Below are positions 1 through 8,200 of a stretch of DNA of 19,389 bases, one piece after another; the first letter of the stretch is position 1, and each line of letters starts with the position of its first letter. The translations under genes and the position numbers were made by a program. The DNA is taken from the NCBI GenBank assembly GCA_934486755.1, contig CAKSQT010000036.1, positions 1 to 19,389 of the forward strand, in the 5' to 3' direction. The DNA is from an uncultured Eubacteriales bacterium (GTDB lineage: Bacteria > Bacillota > Clostridia > Oscillospirales > Acutalibacteraceae). The notes beneath the pieces were generated by a model. The model saw only the letters and a program-made list of their open reading frames with translations, ran no database searches and was not told the origin of the DNA.

Positions 1-2
1 GC

Positions 3-410
3 GCGCTTGACAGCCTTGCTGATTCTGACGGCAACTGGTCGGTACCCGATTGGGTAAATGAAGAGCTGAACAAAATCAGCCACCGCACCTATTCCACGGG
101 TTTCTTTTTCGGCAAGCCGCAGAATTCGCAAACCTATGAAAACGCGGGATATATAAGAGATTATTCCGTGGCCGCTATTGTTACGGGTTACAAAGACGGT
201 AAGCTAAGAGCGGTATTGAAAAACAAGTTTTCAAAAGGCGCCGTGTTCGACTGTCTTGAAGCGGGAAGTCCCCCGTTTGAGGTTAAAGCCGACGAATTGT
301 TCGACGCTGATATGAACCCGATCGACGTTGCGCCCCACCCGATGATGGAGCTTTATATCCCGTTTGAAAGACCTATTAAAAACGGCTCTATGCTCAGAAT
401 GAAAGCCTGA
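3..410 (+). CDS. Peptidase U32 family protein, C-terminal part (5' end outside window)
   Basis: This is an open frame entering from the left edge, giving 135 residues before the TGA stop. The segment HRTYSTGFFFG, followed shortly by ENAGYIRDYSV, is characteristic of the region just after the catalytic part in U32 peptidases (the YrrO/RlhA/collagenase-like group). It leads into a small beta-rich C-terminal domain ending in PIKNGSMLRM. Complete family members are about 400 residues, so roughly the last third is present and the U32 signature with its cysteines lies outside the window. Family members are variously linked to protease activity or to RNA hydroxylation (RlhA); the fragment cannot decide between them. 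An internal GTG at 168 should not be taken as the start, because the frame is open and conserved upstream of it. The gene converges on pdp, with a shared terminator between them. Confidence 0.85.
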   Translation, partial: ALDSLADSDGNWSVPDWVNEELNKISHRTYSTGFFFGKPQNSQTYENAGYIRDYSVAAIVTGYKDGKLRAVLKNKFSKGAVFDCLEAGSPPFEVKADELFDADMNPIDVAPHPMMELYIPFERPIKNGSMLRMKA

Positions 411-443
411 ACGCCGCAAACAGCCTTAATACCAAATTATTAA

Positions 444-483
444 AAGAAGAACCGTTTCAGTTGAAACGGTTCTTCTTGTTTTT
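444..483. terminator. Bidirectional intrinsic terminator between convergent genes
   Basis: A perfect inverted repeat pairs 444-458 with 463-477 (AAGAAGAACCGTTTC with its complement) around the tetraloop AGTT. On the plus strand it is followed by GTTTTT. On the minus strand it is followed by TTTTAATAATTT. It lies 33 bp after the U32 stop and directly abuts the pdp stop at 482-484, so it can end both converging transcripts. Confidence 0.88.
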
Positions 484-1780
484 AATATATAGCTTTATAG
501 ATAACGGGTCTTTTTTCGGGTTTTTCGTTTCCGAAAGAATAGGCGGTTCTAAGCATTTCAGACGCCTCAGCCGCGCGTTTCTCCGCACCGTAAACAGTTG
601 CAAGAAGTTCGCCTTTTTTAACACTATCGCCGTATTTTTTATTAAGGATTATTCCTGCCGAATTGTCTATAACATCGTCCTTTGTTTCCCTGCCTGCACC
701 GCTTAGTTGCGCCGATATGCCGACTGTTTCACAATTCATTGAAGTTATAAATCCGCTGTTTTCGGAATATATCGGGACGGCGGTTTGTGCCTTTTTGAAC
801 TGCGCCTTGCCCGTAACAAGGTCGGCATTACCGCCTTGCGATTTAACAGCGTCACAAAGACGTTTTAACGCAGAGCCGTCTTTTATTACGCGCTTAACCT
901 CGCTTTCATAAGCCGACGGATACTTCCCAAAGCACAGAGCCGTCATAAATTCGGAAAGCTTAAAACAAATTTCCTTCAAATCCTCGGGTCCGCCGCCCTT
1001 TAATACCTCGACAGCCTCCTCAACTTCAAGGCTGTTGCCGATATTATAGCCAAGCGGAGTATCCATATCGGTTATAAGCGCCGCCATATTGCGGCCCGCG
1101 TTCTTCCCTATCTTTATCATTTCTCTTGCAAGTATTTCGGCGTCCTCGGGAGTTTTCATAAACGCACCGCTGCCGCACTTTACGTCAAGAACAATATTTT
1201 TTGCGCCCGACGCAAGCTTTTTGCTCATAATGCTTGCCGCGATGAGCGGTATGCTCTCAACCGTTGCGGTAACGTCTCTCAAAGCGTATATTTTTTTATC
1301 GGCAGGCACAAGATTGCCGCTCTGCCCCGCAAGACACAGACCGTTTAACGACGCGTTTTTCAAAAATTCCTCGGCGGTGACCGAAGTTCTGTAACCGTCT
1401 ATTGATTCCAGCTTATCGACCGTACCGCCCGTAAATCCAAGACCTCTGCCCGACATTTTGGCAACGGTACAGCCGAGCGCCGCCGCTATCGGCGCCACTG
1501 CCAATGTTGTCTTATCGCCGACGCCGCCCGTGCTGTGCTTATCAACCGTTTTATCACCGAGTGGCGAAAGATCCGCCATATCGCCGCTCTTAGCCATTTC
1601 AAGGGTCAAGGTAAGCGTTTCGCGCTCGTTAAAACCGTTAATACATATAGCCATAAGCAGCGCCGAGGTTTGATAATCGGGTATACTGCCGTCAACAACG
1701 CCGTTCACAAAATAGGCTATCTCTTTGTCGCTTAATTCCTTGCAATAGCGCTTTTTTGATATTATATCAGTCATTCTCAT
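482..1780 (-). CDS. pdp: Pyrimidine-nucleoside phosphorylase
   Basis: The product is 432 residues, the normal length for the thymidine/pyrimidine-nucleoside phosphorylase family. It catalyses reversible phosphorolysis of uridine, deoxyuridine or thymidine to the base plus (deoxy)ribose-1-phosphate, in the cytosol. The phosphate-binding segment KHSTGGVGDK is at about 81-90. The family signature SGRGLGFTGGTVDKLE is at 110-125. The helical N-terminal domain and the C-terminal beta domain (KKYGDSVKKGELLATVYG) are both present. The ATG at 1780 overlaps the cdd stop by four bases (ATGA), so the two genes are translationally coupled; a second in-frame ATG lies two codons later. Cytidine deaminase produces the uridine this enzyme cleaves, so together they make a salvage unit. 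The symbol deoA would fit equally well, since substrate preference cannot be read from the sequence. Confidence 0.95.
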   Translation of the reverse strand: MRMTDIISKKRYCKELSDKEIAYFVNGVVDGSIPDYQTSALLMAICINGFNERETLTLTLEMAKSGDMADLSPLGDKTVDKHSTGGVGDKTTLAVAPIAAALGCTVAKMSGRGLGFTGGTVDKLESIDGYRTSVTAEEFLKNASLNGLCLAGQSGNLVPADKKIYALRDVTATVESIPLIAASIMSKKLASGAKNIVLDVKCGSGAFMKTPEDAEILAREMIKIGKNAGRNMAALITDMDTPLGYNIGNSLEVEEAVEVLKGGGPEDLKEICFKLSEFMTALCFGKYPSAYESEVKRVIKDGSALKRLCDAVKSQGGNADLVTGKAQFKKAQTAVPIYSENSGFITSMNCETVGISAQLSGAGRETKDDVIDNSAGIILNKKYGDSVKKGELLATVYGAEKRAAEASEMLRTAYSFGNEKPEKRPVIYKAIY

Positions 1781-2178
1781 AATTCTTTCACCGTAAACCC
1801 GTAGGGAAGTAGGTCGGACAGCGTAAAAATTTTTTCTTCTTTGCCGTCAAACAGTATTATTTTAAAACCGTCCTTGCAAAATTCCCTCAAAACCTGACGG
1901 CATATACCGCAGGGAGGGCAATAATCGATAATCTGCCCGTTTTTTCCGCCTACAATAGCTATTGCTTCAAAATCACGTTTTCCCGACGACACGGCGTTAA
2001 AAACCGCGGTACGCTCGGCACAGTTGCCCGCGGGATAAGATGCGTTTTCCACGTTACAGCCCGTATAAATACTGCCGTCACAGCACAAAAGCGCCGCCCC
2101 GACCGCAAATTCAGAATAAGGAGAATAAGAAAACTCTAACGCCTTTTCTGCCTCTTTCACAAGCATTTTGTAATCCAT
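1777..2178 (-). CDS. cdd: Cytidine deaminase
   Basis: This zinc hydrolase converts cytidine or deoxycytidine to uridine or deoxyuridine in pyrimidine salvage. From the chosen start it is 133 residues, the usual size of the short tetrameric form. The zinc and catalytic motifs are complete: CAE at 53-55 (Cys53 ligand, Glu55 proton shuttle) and PCGIC at 89-93 (Cys90 and Cys93 ligands). The substrate-binding segment CNVENASYP is at 41-49. The frame remains open upstream to a TTG at 2241, but the ATG at 2178 is preferred. It is preceded by GGCGGTGA, one mismatch from an ideal ribosome site, with about 7 bases of spacing. The upstream extension would also lie inside the promoter at 2213-2241. The stop overlaps the pdp start. 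Confidence 0.95.
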   Translation of the reverse strand: MDYKMLVKEAEKALEFSYSPYSEFAVGAALLCCDGSIYTGCNVENASYPAGNCAERTAVFNAVSSGKRDFEAIAIVGGKNGQIIDYCPPCGICRQVLREFCKDGFKIILFDGKEEKIFTLSDLLPYGFTVKEL

Positions 2179-2212
2179 AAAATAATCACCGCCACAGAGT
2201 AATACTACAATT

Positions 2213-2241
2213 ATTTTATCCCGTAACTGTGGAAAAGTCAA
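2213..2241 (-). promoter_or_regulatory. Sigma-A-type promoter for cdd-pdp
   Basis: Reading the minus strand, TTGACT (2241-2236) and TAAAAT (2218-2213) are separated by exactly 17 bases. Each hexamer is one mismatch from consensus. The predicted start near 2206 gives a leader of about 28 nt carrying the cdd ribosome site. The -35 box contains the TGA stop of the upstream kinase gene. CCACAG (2192-2197) and CTGTGG (2227-2232) flank the -10 region and might form an operator, but this is weak. Confidence 0.75.
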
Positions 2242-3920
2242 TTTTCAGGTTTTTTAACTATCGGCATAACCATATCACAACGGGTTCCGCCTTTTTTGCC
2301 CGCCGAAAGTTTTAGCCCGTAGTTTTCGCCGTAAAGCAGATGCAATCTTCCATTTATATTGCGCAAGCCTATATGCTTTGACGATGAAACCGATACTGCG
2401 TTTATTCGGTTGTTTATTTCGGTAAGTTGTTCCTTAGTAAGTCCCAATCCGTTGTCCTCCACAGAAATCTGCATATCGGCGCCGCACCGCTTTGCGGATA
2501 TTTCTATTTTTGAATTTTCATCAATATTCTGCAAAAATCCATGGGTAACGGCGTTTTCAATAAGAGGTTGCAACGAAAGCCGCGGCACGTAGGCATCATG
2601 CAGATCTTCGTTTATATCCCAAACAACGCATACCTCGGCGCAACAGCGCATCTTTACAAGCTCCAAGTATTTCTTGGTTATATTTATTTCATCAATGAGC
2701 GGAACGGTTATAATATTTATATCCATACTGTATGAAAATATATTTGAAAGATTTACAAGGCTTTTGCTTATATCGTTGTCTACGCCCAAAACCTCTGCCG
2801 CACGCCAATTTATAGAATCTATTGTATTAAACAGGAAATGCGGATTTATTTGAAGCTGTAAAGCGGTAATCTGCGCAATACGCAAATTTTCAACCTTGCT
2901 CCCAAGTTCGCTTTGCAGACCTGCCAATTTTTCGGAAAAGCCAATAAGTCCGTGTTCCAGAAATTCAACGTCACTCGAAAAATCTGAGCGTTTAACTATA
3001 TTTGCTTCTTCTATTTTCTGCGCAAGTACGCGCATTTGTTCGTTCATTCGGTGCATAATAAGCGCGAATACCACACCGAACGCCGACATCAGGACGGCGC
3101 AATAGACAGCCGCCTTTATTGTCTGGTTTGTGATTACCGACATATATCCTGCCTTTGGGGACAAAAAGACGATTGACAGTCCCGTTTCTGACAGTTTTTT
3201 TGAAGTTACATAGTAACTGTTATTTTCAAATTTATAAGTTTTAAAATCGGAATAGCTTTTGTCCCAATTCTCGCCTAAAAGGTTTGAAAGGTTGAGACCT
3301 ATGCAGGTTCTGTCTGAAAAGGCAAGAACCGTGCCGTCGTTGGTTATGAGCATAACGTCCTTGCCGTAGGACGCGGTGTTGGGGTATATCTCTCTTAAAC
3401 ACTCAATTAGATTAATTTTTATTACCGTATCGTTCAACGAGCCGCCGCACCGTATATACAGCTTCCGCGACCAATTATCCGAACCGTTTATATAGAAGTT
3501 GCAGGAATTGTATTTTCCTATGCTCTCGTTCGGAATTTCGTCAAAAAGCGAACTGTTTGAACCGAACGTGCTGACCCCGTTCGACATACAGACATCCTCA
3601 ACGCCTCCGTATGTTACGGTGAACAGATTGATAAGGCTATGAATTTGGTTAGTATTTTCAGGTGTGGCGTTTGACATCGGAAGTAAAATGTTGTTTGAAT
3701 TATAATTCGCGCCCGCTGTTATATTTTTGAAATAGTATTCAAATTTAACCTTTACCTGCTGCGACTGATAGTCCTCTGTTACTTCCATTTCGTTTTTCAT
3801 ATGATTGTAGTTAATGGCATACAGCAGAAAAAATACGCATAACGCCAAAACAAAAAAGGAAAGCCTGACAAAAAGCTCCCTTTTCCTGAAAAATACAGAA
3901 TTAATCTTTCGCGGAGCCAT
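2238..3920 (-). CDS. YesM/LytS-type sensor histidine kinase
   Basis: This 560-residue membrane sensor kinase has an N-terminal transmembrane helix at about 18-38, an extracellular sensor region at about 39-265 with no domain I can name firmly (dCache-like is possible), and a second transmembrane helix at about 268-289. A HAMP-like/coiled segment follows, then a His_kinase (PF06580) domain. The phospho-acceptor is His361 in QINPHFLFN. The ATP-binding domain has the N box PLIENAVTHG (Asn456), the G1 box DNGLG (489-493) and a G2 box around HIGLRNINGRL. The ATG overlaps the regulator stop by one base (TGATG), preceded by AGGAGG, so the pair is translationally coupled. Family members of this type usually sense extracellular sugars or oligosaccharides and control adjacent transport and polysaccharide-degradation genes. 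The ligand here is unknown; the neighbours suggest a pectin-type oligosaccharide. Confidence 0.93.
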   Translation of the reverse strand: MAPRKINSVFFRKRELFVRLSFFVLALCVFFLLYAINYNHMKNEMEVTEDYQSQQVKVKFEYYFKNITAGANYNSNNILLPMSNATPENTNQIHSLINLFTVTYGGVEDVCMSNGVSTFGSNSSLFDEIPNESIGKYNSCNFYINGSDNWSRKLYIRCGGSLNDTVIKINLIECLREIYPNTASYGKDVMLITNDGTVLAFSDRTCIGLNLSNLLGENWDKSYSDFKTYKFENNSYYVTSKKLSETGLSIVFLSPKAGYMSVITNQTIKAAVYCAVLMSAFGVVFALIMHRMNEQMRVLAQKIEEANIVKRSDFSSDVEFLEHGLIGFSEKLAGLQSELGSKVENLRIAQITALQLQINPHFLFNTIDSINWRAAEVLGVDNDISKSLVNLSNIFSYSMDINIITVPLIDEINITKKYLELVKMRCCAEVCVVWDINEDLHDAYVPRLSLQPLIENAVTHGFLQNIDENSKIEISAKRCGADMQISVEDNGLGLTKEQLTEINNRINAVSVSSSKHIGLRNINGRLHLLYGENYGLKLSAGKKGGTRCDMVMPIVKKPEN

Positions 3921-5227
3921 CAGTCTTTCCTCCTTTGCATATAAAGGTATTGATTTGGAAGCAGTCCCGTCACCTTTTTAAAGTTGGTACGGAAATTTTT
4001 GTTTGAATCATATCCTACTTCCCTTGCAATATCATTAAGCGATTTATTTGTTGTATCTATTAAATGCATTGCGGTTTGTATCCTGACATCGGTGAGAAAC
4101 TTTATAAAAAGCGTACCCGTAACCTGTTTAAAGGTCTTGCTTAAATATCCGCTTGAAACCGAGAATTGTTCCGCCGCAAGATTTAACGACATATCATAGC
4201 TGAAATTGTTTTTTACAAACTGCATAACGTTTTCAACAAGCCTTTGCTTGTCCGAAAACGACGCCAATATTATATCTTCAAGTCTTTTTATAAACTCGCA
4301 AGGGTCGTTTGAACCGTTCGCGTCAGGCAGTTCATTGTAAGAAAGTTCAAATTCCTTTCTCATTAAATCGGAAATTATCTTTGAAGCCGCATTATAGTCC
4401 TCGTTCAAATAACCGATAAGTTCATTTATTGAAGCATTTTTTGCCTCGTGATTAAGCGCCCGTATATTAGCGGCAAAGTTTTCTGCCGCAACGGCAACGC
4501 GCCTGCAAAACAGACAACTGCTTATACCGCCGTAAACGTTGGTAATTTCATAGCAGCTGTCAGGTTTAATGCTGTCAGGCATAGCGAAATATACCGATTT
4601 ATCCTCCCCTTTGTCAACAAGGAAAGCGTATGTGCCGTTGCCGAAATCAATTATATCATCATCGCTGTCGGACAGGAACTCCGTAATTGTAAAATCCCCG
4701 TCGTCCTTCCGCATAAAGACGTCAAGCAGAGTTGAAAAGCCGTAGAGGTCGTTTGAATCGTACAACAGCTTTGCAACGTTAAGACAACTGTTGACAGCAA
4801 GCCTTTTATTCTTTTCAAAACGGTTTTTATTTGCCTGTTGTGATATTAGATGTTCCCGCACTTCCTCAATCGTCTGTATAAGCTCCTGAAAAACGACAGG
4901 CTTGCAGATAAATTTGAACACGTGGCTTTGAATTGCCCTTTTTGCATAATCAAATTCCCTGTATCCGCTTATTATTATAACACTTATAGGCAGGTTTTGT
5001 CTATACACATAATCAGCAATATCAAGCCCCGATACGTAGGGCATTTGAATATCCAAAATTGCCGCGTCAATACCCTCGGGATTGTTCTTTATATACTCGA
5101 AAGCAGATTGACCGTCAGGAAATATTTCAAGAATATTTACATAGGGAAGATTCTCTTTTATTACAGTCTTCAAGCCCTGCCGTATTGATGGAGTATCATC
5201 AGCTATTATTATGTTAAGATCAGCCAT
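3920..5227 (-). CDS. YesN-type response regulator with AraC HTH domain
   Basis: This is a two-component DNA-binding regulator of 435 residues from the chosen start. The receiver domain spans about 4-125, with acidic residues Asp10/Asp11, phospho-acceptor Asp59 in LDIQMP, and the conserved Lys109 in CKP. A central region at about 130-330 has no recognisable fold. The C-terminal AraC-type double helix-turn-helix is at about 334-435 (LAAEQFSVSSGYLSKTFK, then IAREVGYDSNKNFRTNFKK). The ATG at 5227 is preferred over the longer frame start at 5278. It has AGGAGAG at proper spacing, the receiver begins immediately after it, and the longer version would translate the GC-rich hairpin at 5256-5288. It is paired with the kinase immediately downstream and probably activates the transporter and secreted-protein genes upstream in the same run. 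Target sites were not identified. Confidence 0.93.
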   Translation of the reverse strand: MADLNIIIADDTPSIRQGLKTVIKENLPYVNILEIFPDGQSAFEYIKNNPEGIDAAILDIQMPYVSGLDIADYVYRQNLPISVIIISGYREFDYAKRAIQSHVFKFICKPVVFQELIQTIEEVREHLISQQANKNRFEKNKRLAVNSCLNVAKLLYDSNDLYGFSTLLDVFMRKDDGDFTITEFLSDSDDDIIDFGNGTYAFLVDKGEDKSVYFAMPDSIKPDSCYEITNVYGGISSCLFCRRVAVAAENFAANIRALNHEAKNASINELIGYLNEDYNAASKIISDLMRKEFELSYNELPDANGSNDPCEFIKRLEDIILASFSDKQRLVENVMQFVKNNFSYDMSLNLAAEQFSVSSGYLSKTFKQVTGTLFIKFLTDVRIQTAMHLIDTTNKSLNDIAREVGYDSNKNFRTNFKKVTGLLPNQYLYMQRRKD

Positions 5228-5255
5228 TAAAATCTCTCCTGACTTCCGTTTTTCC

Positions 5256-5288
5256 GAGGGGGCTGTTGCATTTAGCAATAGCCCCCTC
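5256..5288. other. GC-rich intergenic hairpin before the regulator gene
   Basis: A 14-bp stem pairs 5256-5269 with 5275-5288 around a 5-base loop, and it contains a run of six consecutive G-C or C-G pairs followed by more. It lies between the beta-helix protein stop and the regulator start. On the minus strand it is followed by GGAAAAACGG, with no T-tract, so it is not a classical intrinsic terminator in the transcribed direction. A short TTTT follows it on the plus strand. It may be an RNA processing or 3'-end stabilising element that reduces regulator expression relative to the secreted-protein genes. Confidence 0.45.
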
Positions 5289-5297
5289 TTTTCCGAA

Positions 5298-8200
5298 TTA
5301 ATACGGACCTAACCACCCTGAATCGTCAGAACTGTCTGTTGAACCGGTATCCGAACTTGTATCGGAACTTGTGTCCGAACTTGTGTCCGAACTTGTATCC
5401 GAACTTGTGTCGGAACTTGTGTCGGAACTTGTGTCCGAACTTGTATCGGAACTTGTATCGGAACTTGTATCCGAACTTGTATCCGAACTTGTATCCGAAC
5501 TTGTATCCGAACTTGTATCCGAACTTGTATCCGAACTTGTATCTGAACTCGTATCCGAACTTGTGTCGCCGCCGAACTGCGCCTCACCTAAAAGATAACG
5601 TCTTATAAGCAGGGAATCGGTCATAGTTACTTTTCCGTCACAGTTGGTGTCGGCACGTCTAAGCTGTTCATCATCAAGTTCAATTTCGCCTATTAAATAA
5701 TACTTAATAACCGTCGCGTCCTTTATGGTCACCTTGCCGTCCATATTGACGTCGCCGAGAATAAAGTTTTCAGAAACCTCGTCCCCGCACTTATACATAA
5801 CAAGCTGAGCGTAACCGTAGCTGTTTTTGCTGCCGAGAAGAATATTATATGATCCCGACACAGGTATATCAACGTCTTCGGTAACAAGTCTTGAAATAAC
5901 AGTGCTTTGCATATTTACGTCGTTATTACCGCTTGTTATTACAACGCCGTAAATCGACTTCTTTATGGTATTATTGTCAATTATAGTATCGAGCATACAT
6001 TTTCCGTTAGGAGCCATAAGCTGTATGCAGGCATTGTCTTCAAGCAGATTGTTTCTGACGACAACCGCCGTTGACGTATTTGCAAAACCATGAGCATAAA
6101 GCCTGATATGCATATAATCGGTACCGTCGTTCTCGCCTGTTGCGTGATAGAAGAAGCCGTCGTAATAGTGACTGTTTACAATTGAGTTGTACCAGTTCGG
6201 GCTGTCACCGTATGCCCACATTCCCGTACCTTCCGAGCGGTGTATCTTATTTGAGTCATACACGGTGCCGACAAGCGTGCCGTATGTACCGAAGTTTGAG
6301 CCTATTGAAACATCATTTCCTACGAAACACATATTGTAACGTGTAACGTGGAAAACGACCCTTGAATTTCGGTTGGGTTCAACAACAAACGGTGAATCTA
6401 TTACAACATAATTGCCGTAGCTTCTTACTATGCGGCGAACCTGACAGGCTCCCTGACCCTGAATAACGTAAAGACTGTTGCCGACCCAGAAATTGTCGCC
6501 CCAACTCTGTCCCGTTGTTACCTGATAGGTCGTGTCGGTTATCTTACGTATAATTCCTCCGCGGTTTTCACCGTAAGGCGGCGTGCCGTCGGTTGTGTAT
6601 ATTTCGCGGTTATTTGTAAGAATCATTCCGAACGTATTATCAGCGGCATAGAATCCGTCGCCGCCGACGCCGAAGCACATACGCTTGGTATAGTTGCCCT
6701 CAATAATCGTCTTGTTGGTCTTAAATGACACGTATGAACTGTTGGTTGAAATAAGCGAATTATCGGTGCAGTTCAAATACAGATATTTGCCGCCGCGCAA
6801 CGGGGTCTCGAAGAACATTATATCATTATTCTGTATTTTAATATTTACAGCGTCGGAGCCGAATTTTATGCCCCACGAATCCAGTGTGGCTTCTGCCCAA
6901 ACCATTGATTTAAGCTCGGTATAGCTTACAAGATTCTGACCGGCTGAACCCTCGGTCGGAGTACCGCCCATAGGGCTCTGCTGAATACGGATATTGTGGA
7001 TATTGATATTCTCAGCCTTGCACGAAGCGCCGATAAAGTTACCTGTGCGCTGACCGTAGAAGCTGATGTCCGATATTTCAACATTTTTAACAGTACATAT
7101 CATATGCTCGGGCAATTCGCCGAATTGGTATCTGTAAGGCGAGAACAAAATATTTGTGCGTTCAATGCTTTCGCCTTTCAAATGAACGTTATCGGGAATA
7201 GCAATCGCCCAAACAAGCGTATATGTACCCGCAGGAACGTATACCGTACCGCCGCCGTTGTTTGCCGCCGCTTCAAGCGCCGCAACAAAAGCAGGAGTGT
7301 CGTTTCCGTCTATTTCTGTGCTTGCACCGTAGTCAAGCACGTTGAAAACTTCTTCGGGGCGTTCCTCAGTCCACGAGGAGCCTATTGTGACCTTGAAAGG
7401 CTTGCTCCAACACGAATTGTTTCCGTGACCGTTATAAACCGTCACCTCATAATCGCCTTTCGGGACGTTTGCAGGTATTGAAGCCGTAAGCGAATACTGG
7501 CTTTCAACCGATTTTACGGGCAGATCGTAAACAGCGCCCGAAGCAGATCTTAACTGAACCTTTAAGTTCATTGCGGCAACCTTATCCGCGTCGTAAACGC
7601 GCTCGTCGCTCGTTGTATCAACCGCGATATGCTTGCCTAAAATACGCAAGCTGCCACCCGCTGTTGAAACGCCGCCCTCATCGCCCAAGGTATAATCTAT
7701 ACGCGGGAGATTTATATACGCGTAAACGGGATCGGCGGTAGTATTCCTCGGGGTTACCTTTACGACGTATATTCCGTCTTCAAAATCGGACGGTATCTCA
7801 AACTTAAAGCAATTGTCGCTTTGCTGAATATACTCAACCGTTCTAACGTCGCCGCTGAAATACAGCGCGGGATCTACGGGCTGTGAATATGCGGCGGTAC
7901 TTGCCTTTTCGTCGAAATAGTTTTGCAGTACGTACCCCGCCTGATCGGTGCTGTCCGCCGCTCGTACAATTTCGAGCTTGGCACCCGTATTACCGAGATT
8001 TTCACCGTAAAGCATAGTAACGTCGCCGGGTTTGATATGAGTGTTTGAAGTGTAGTAAACAACGGGTTGCGTTATTTCTACGTCTTCGTCCCAATCGCCC
8101 TTGGTGAACTCCACGTTTATATCATCATACCATACCTTACCCGCGGCATTAAACTGCCAGCCGTTAGGAGAAGCAAGTACAAGTCTTGCTTTCGGAGACA

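Noticed and set aside
2192..2232. CCACAG/CTGTGG inverted arms flanking the cdd promoter -10 region as an operator
   Set aside because: The arms are only 6 bp with a 29-base gap; this could easily arise by chance, so it is mentioned only within the promoter entry.
5339..5608. Plus-strand open frames of repeated SELV or YPNL units
   Set aside because: They are shadows of the in-frame 12-bp DTSS repeat on the minus strand. A 12-bp repeat free of stops keeps other frames open, and there is no ribosome site or independent coding signal.
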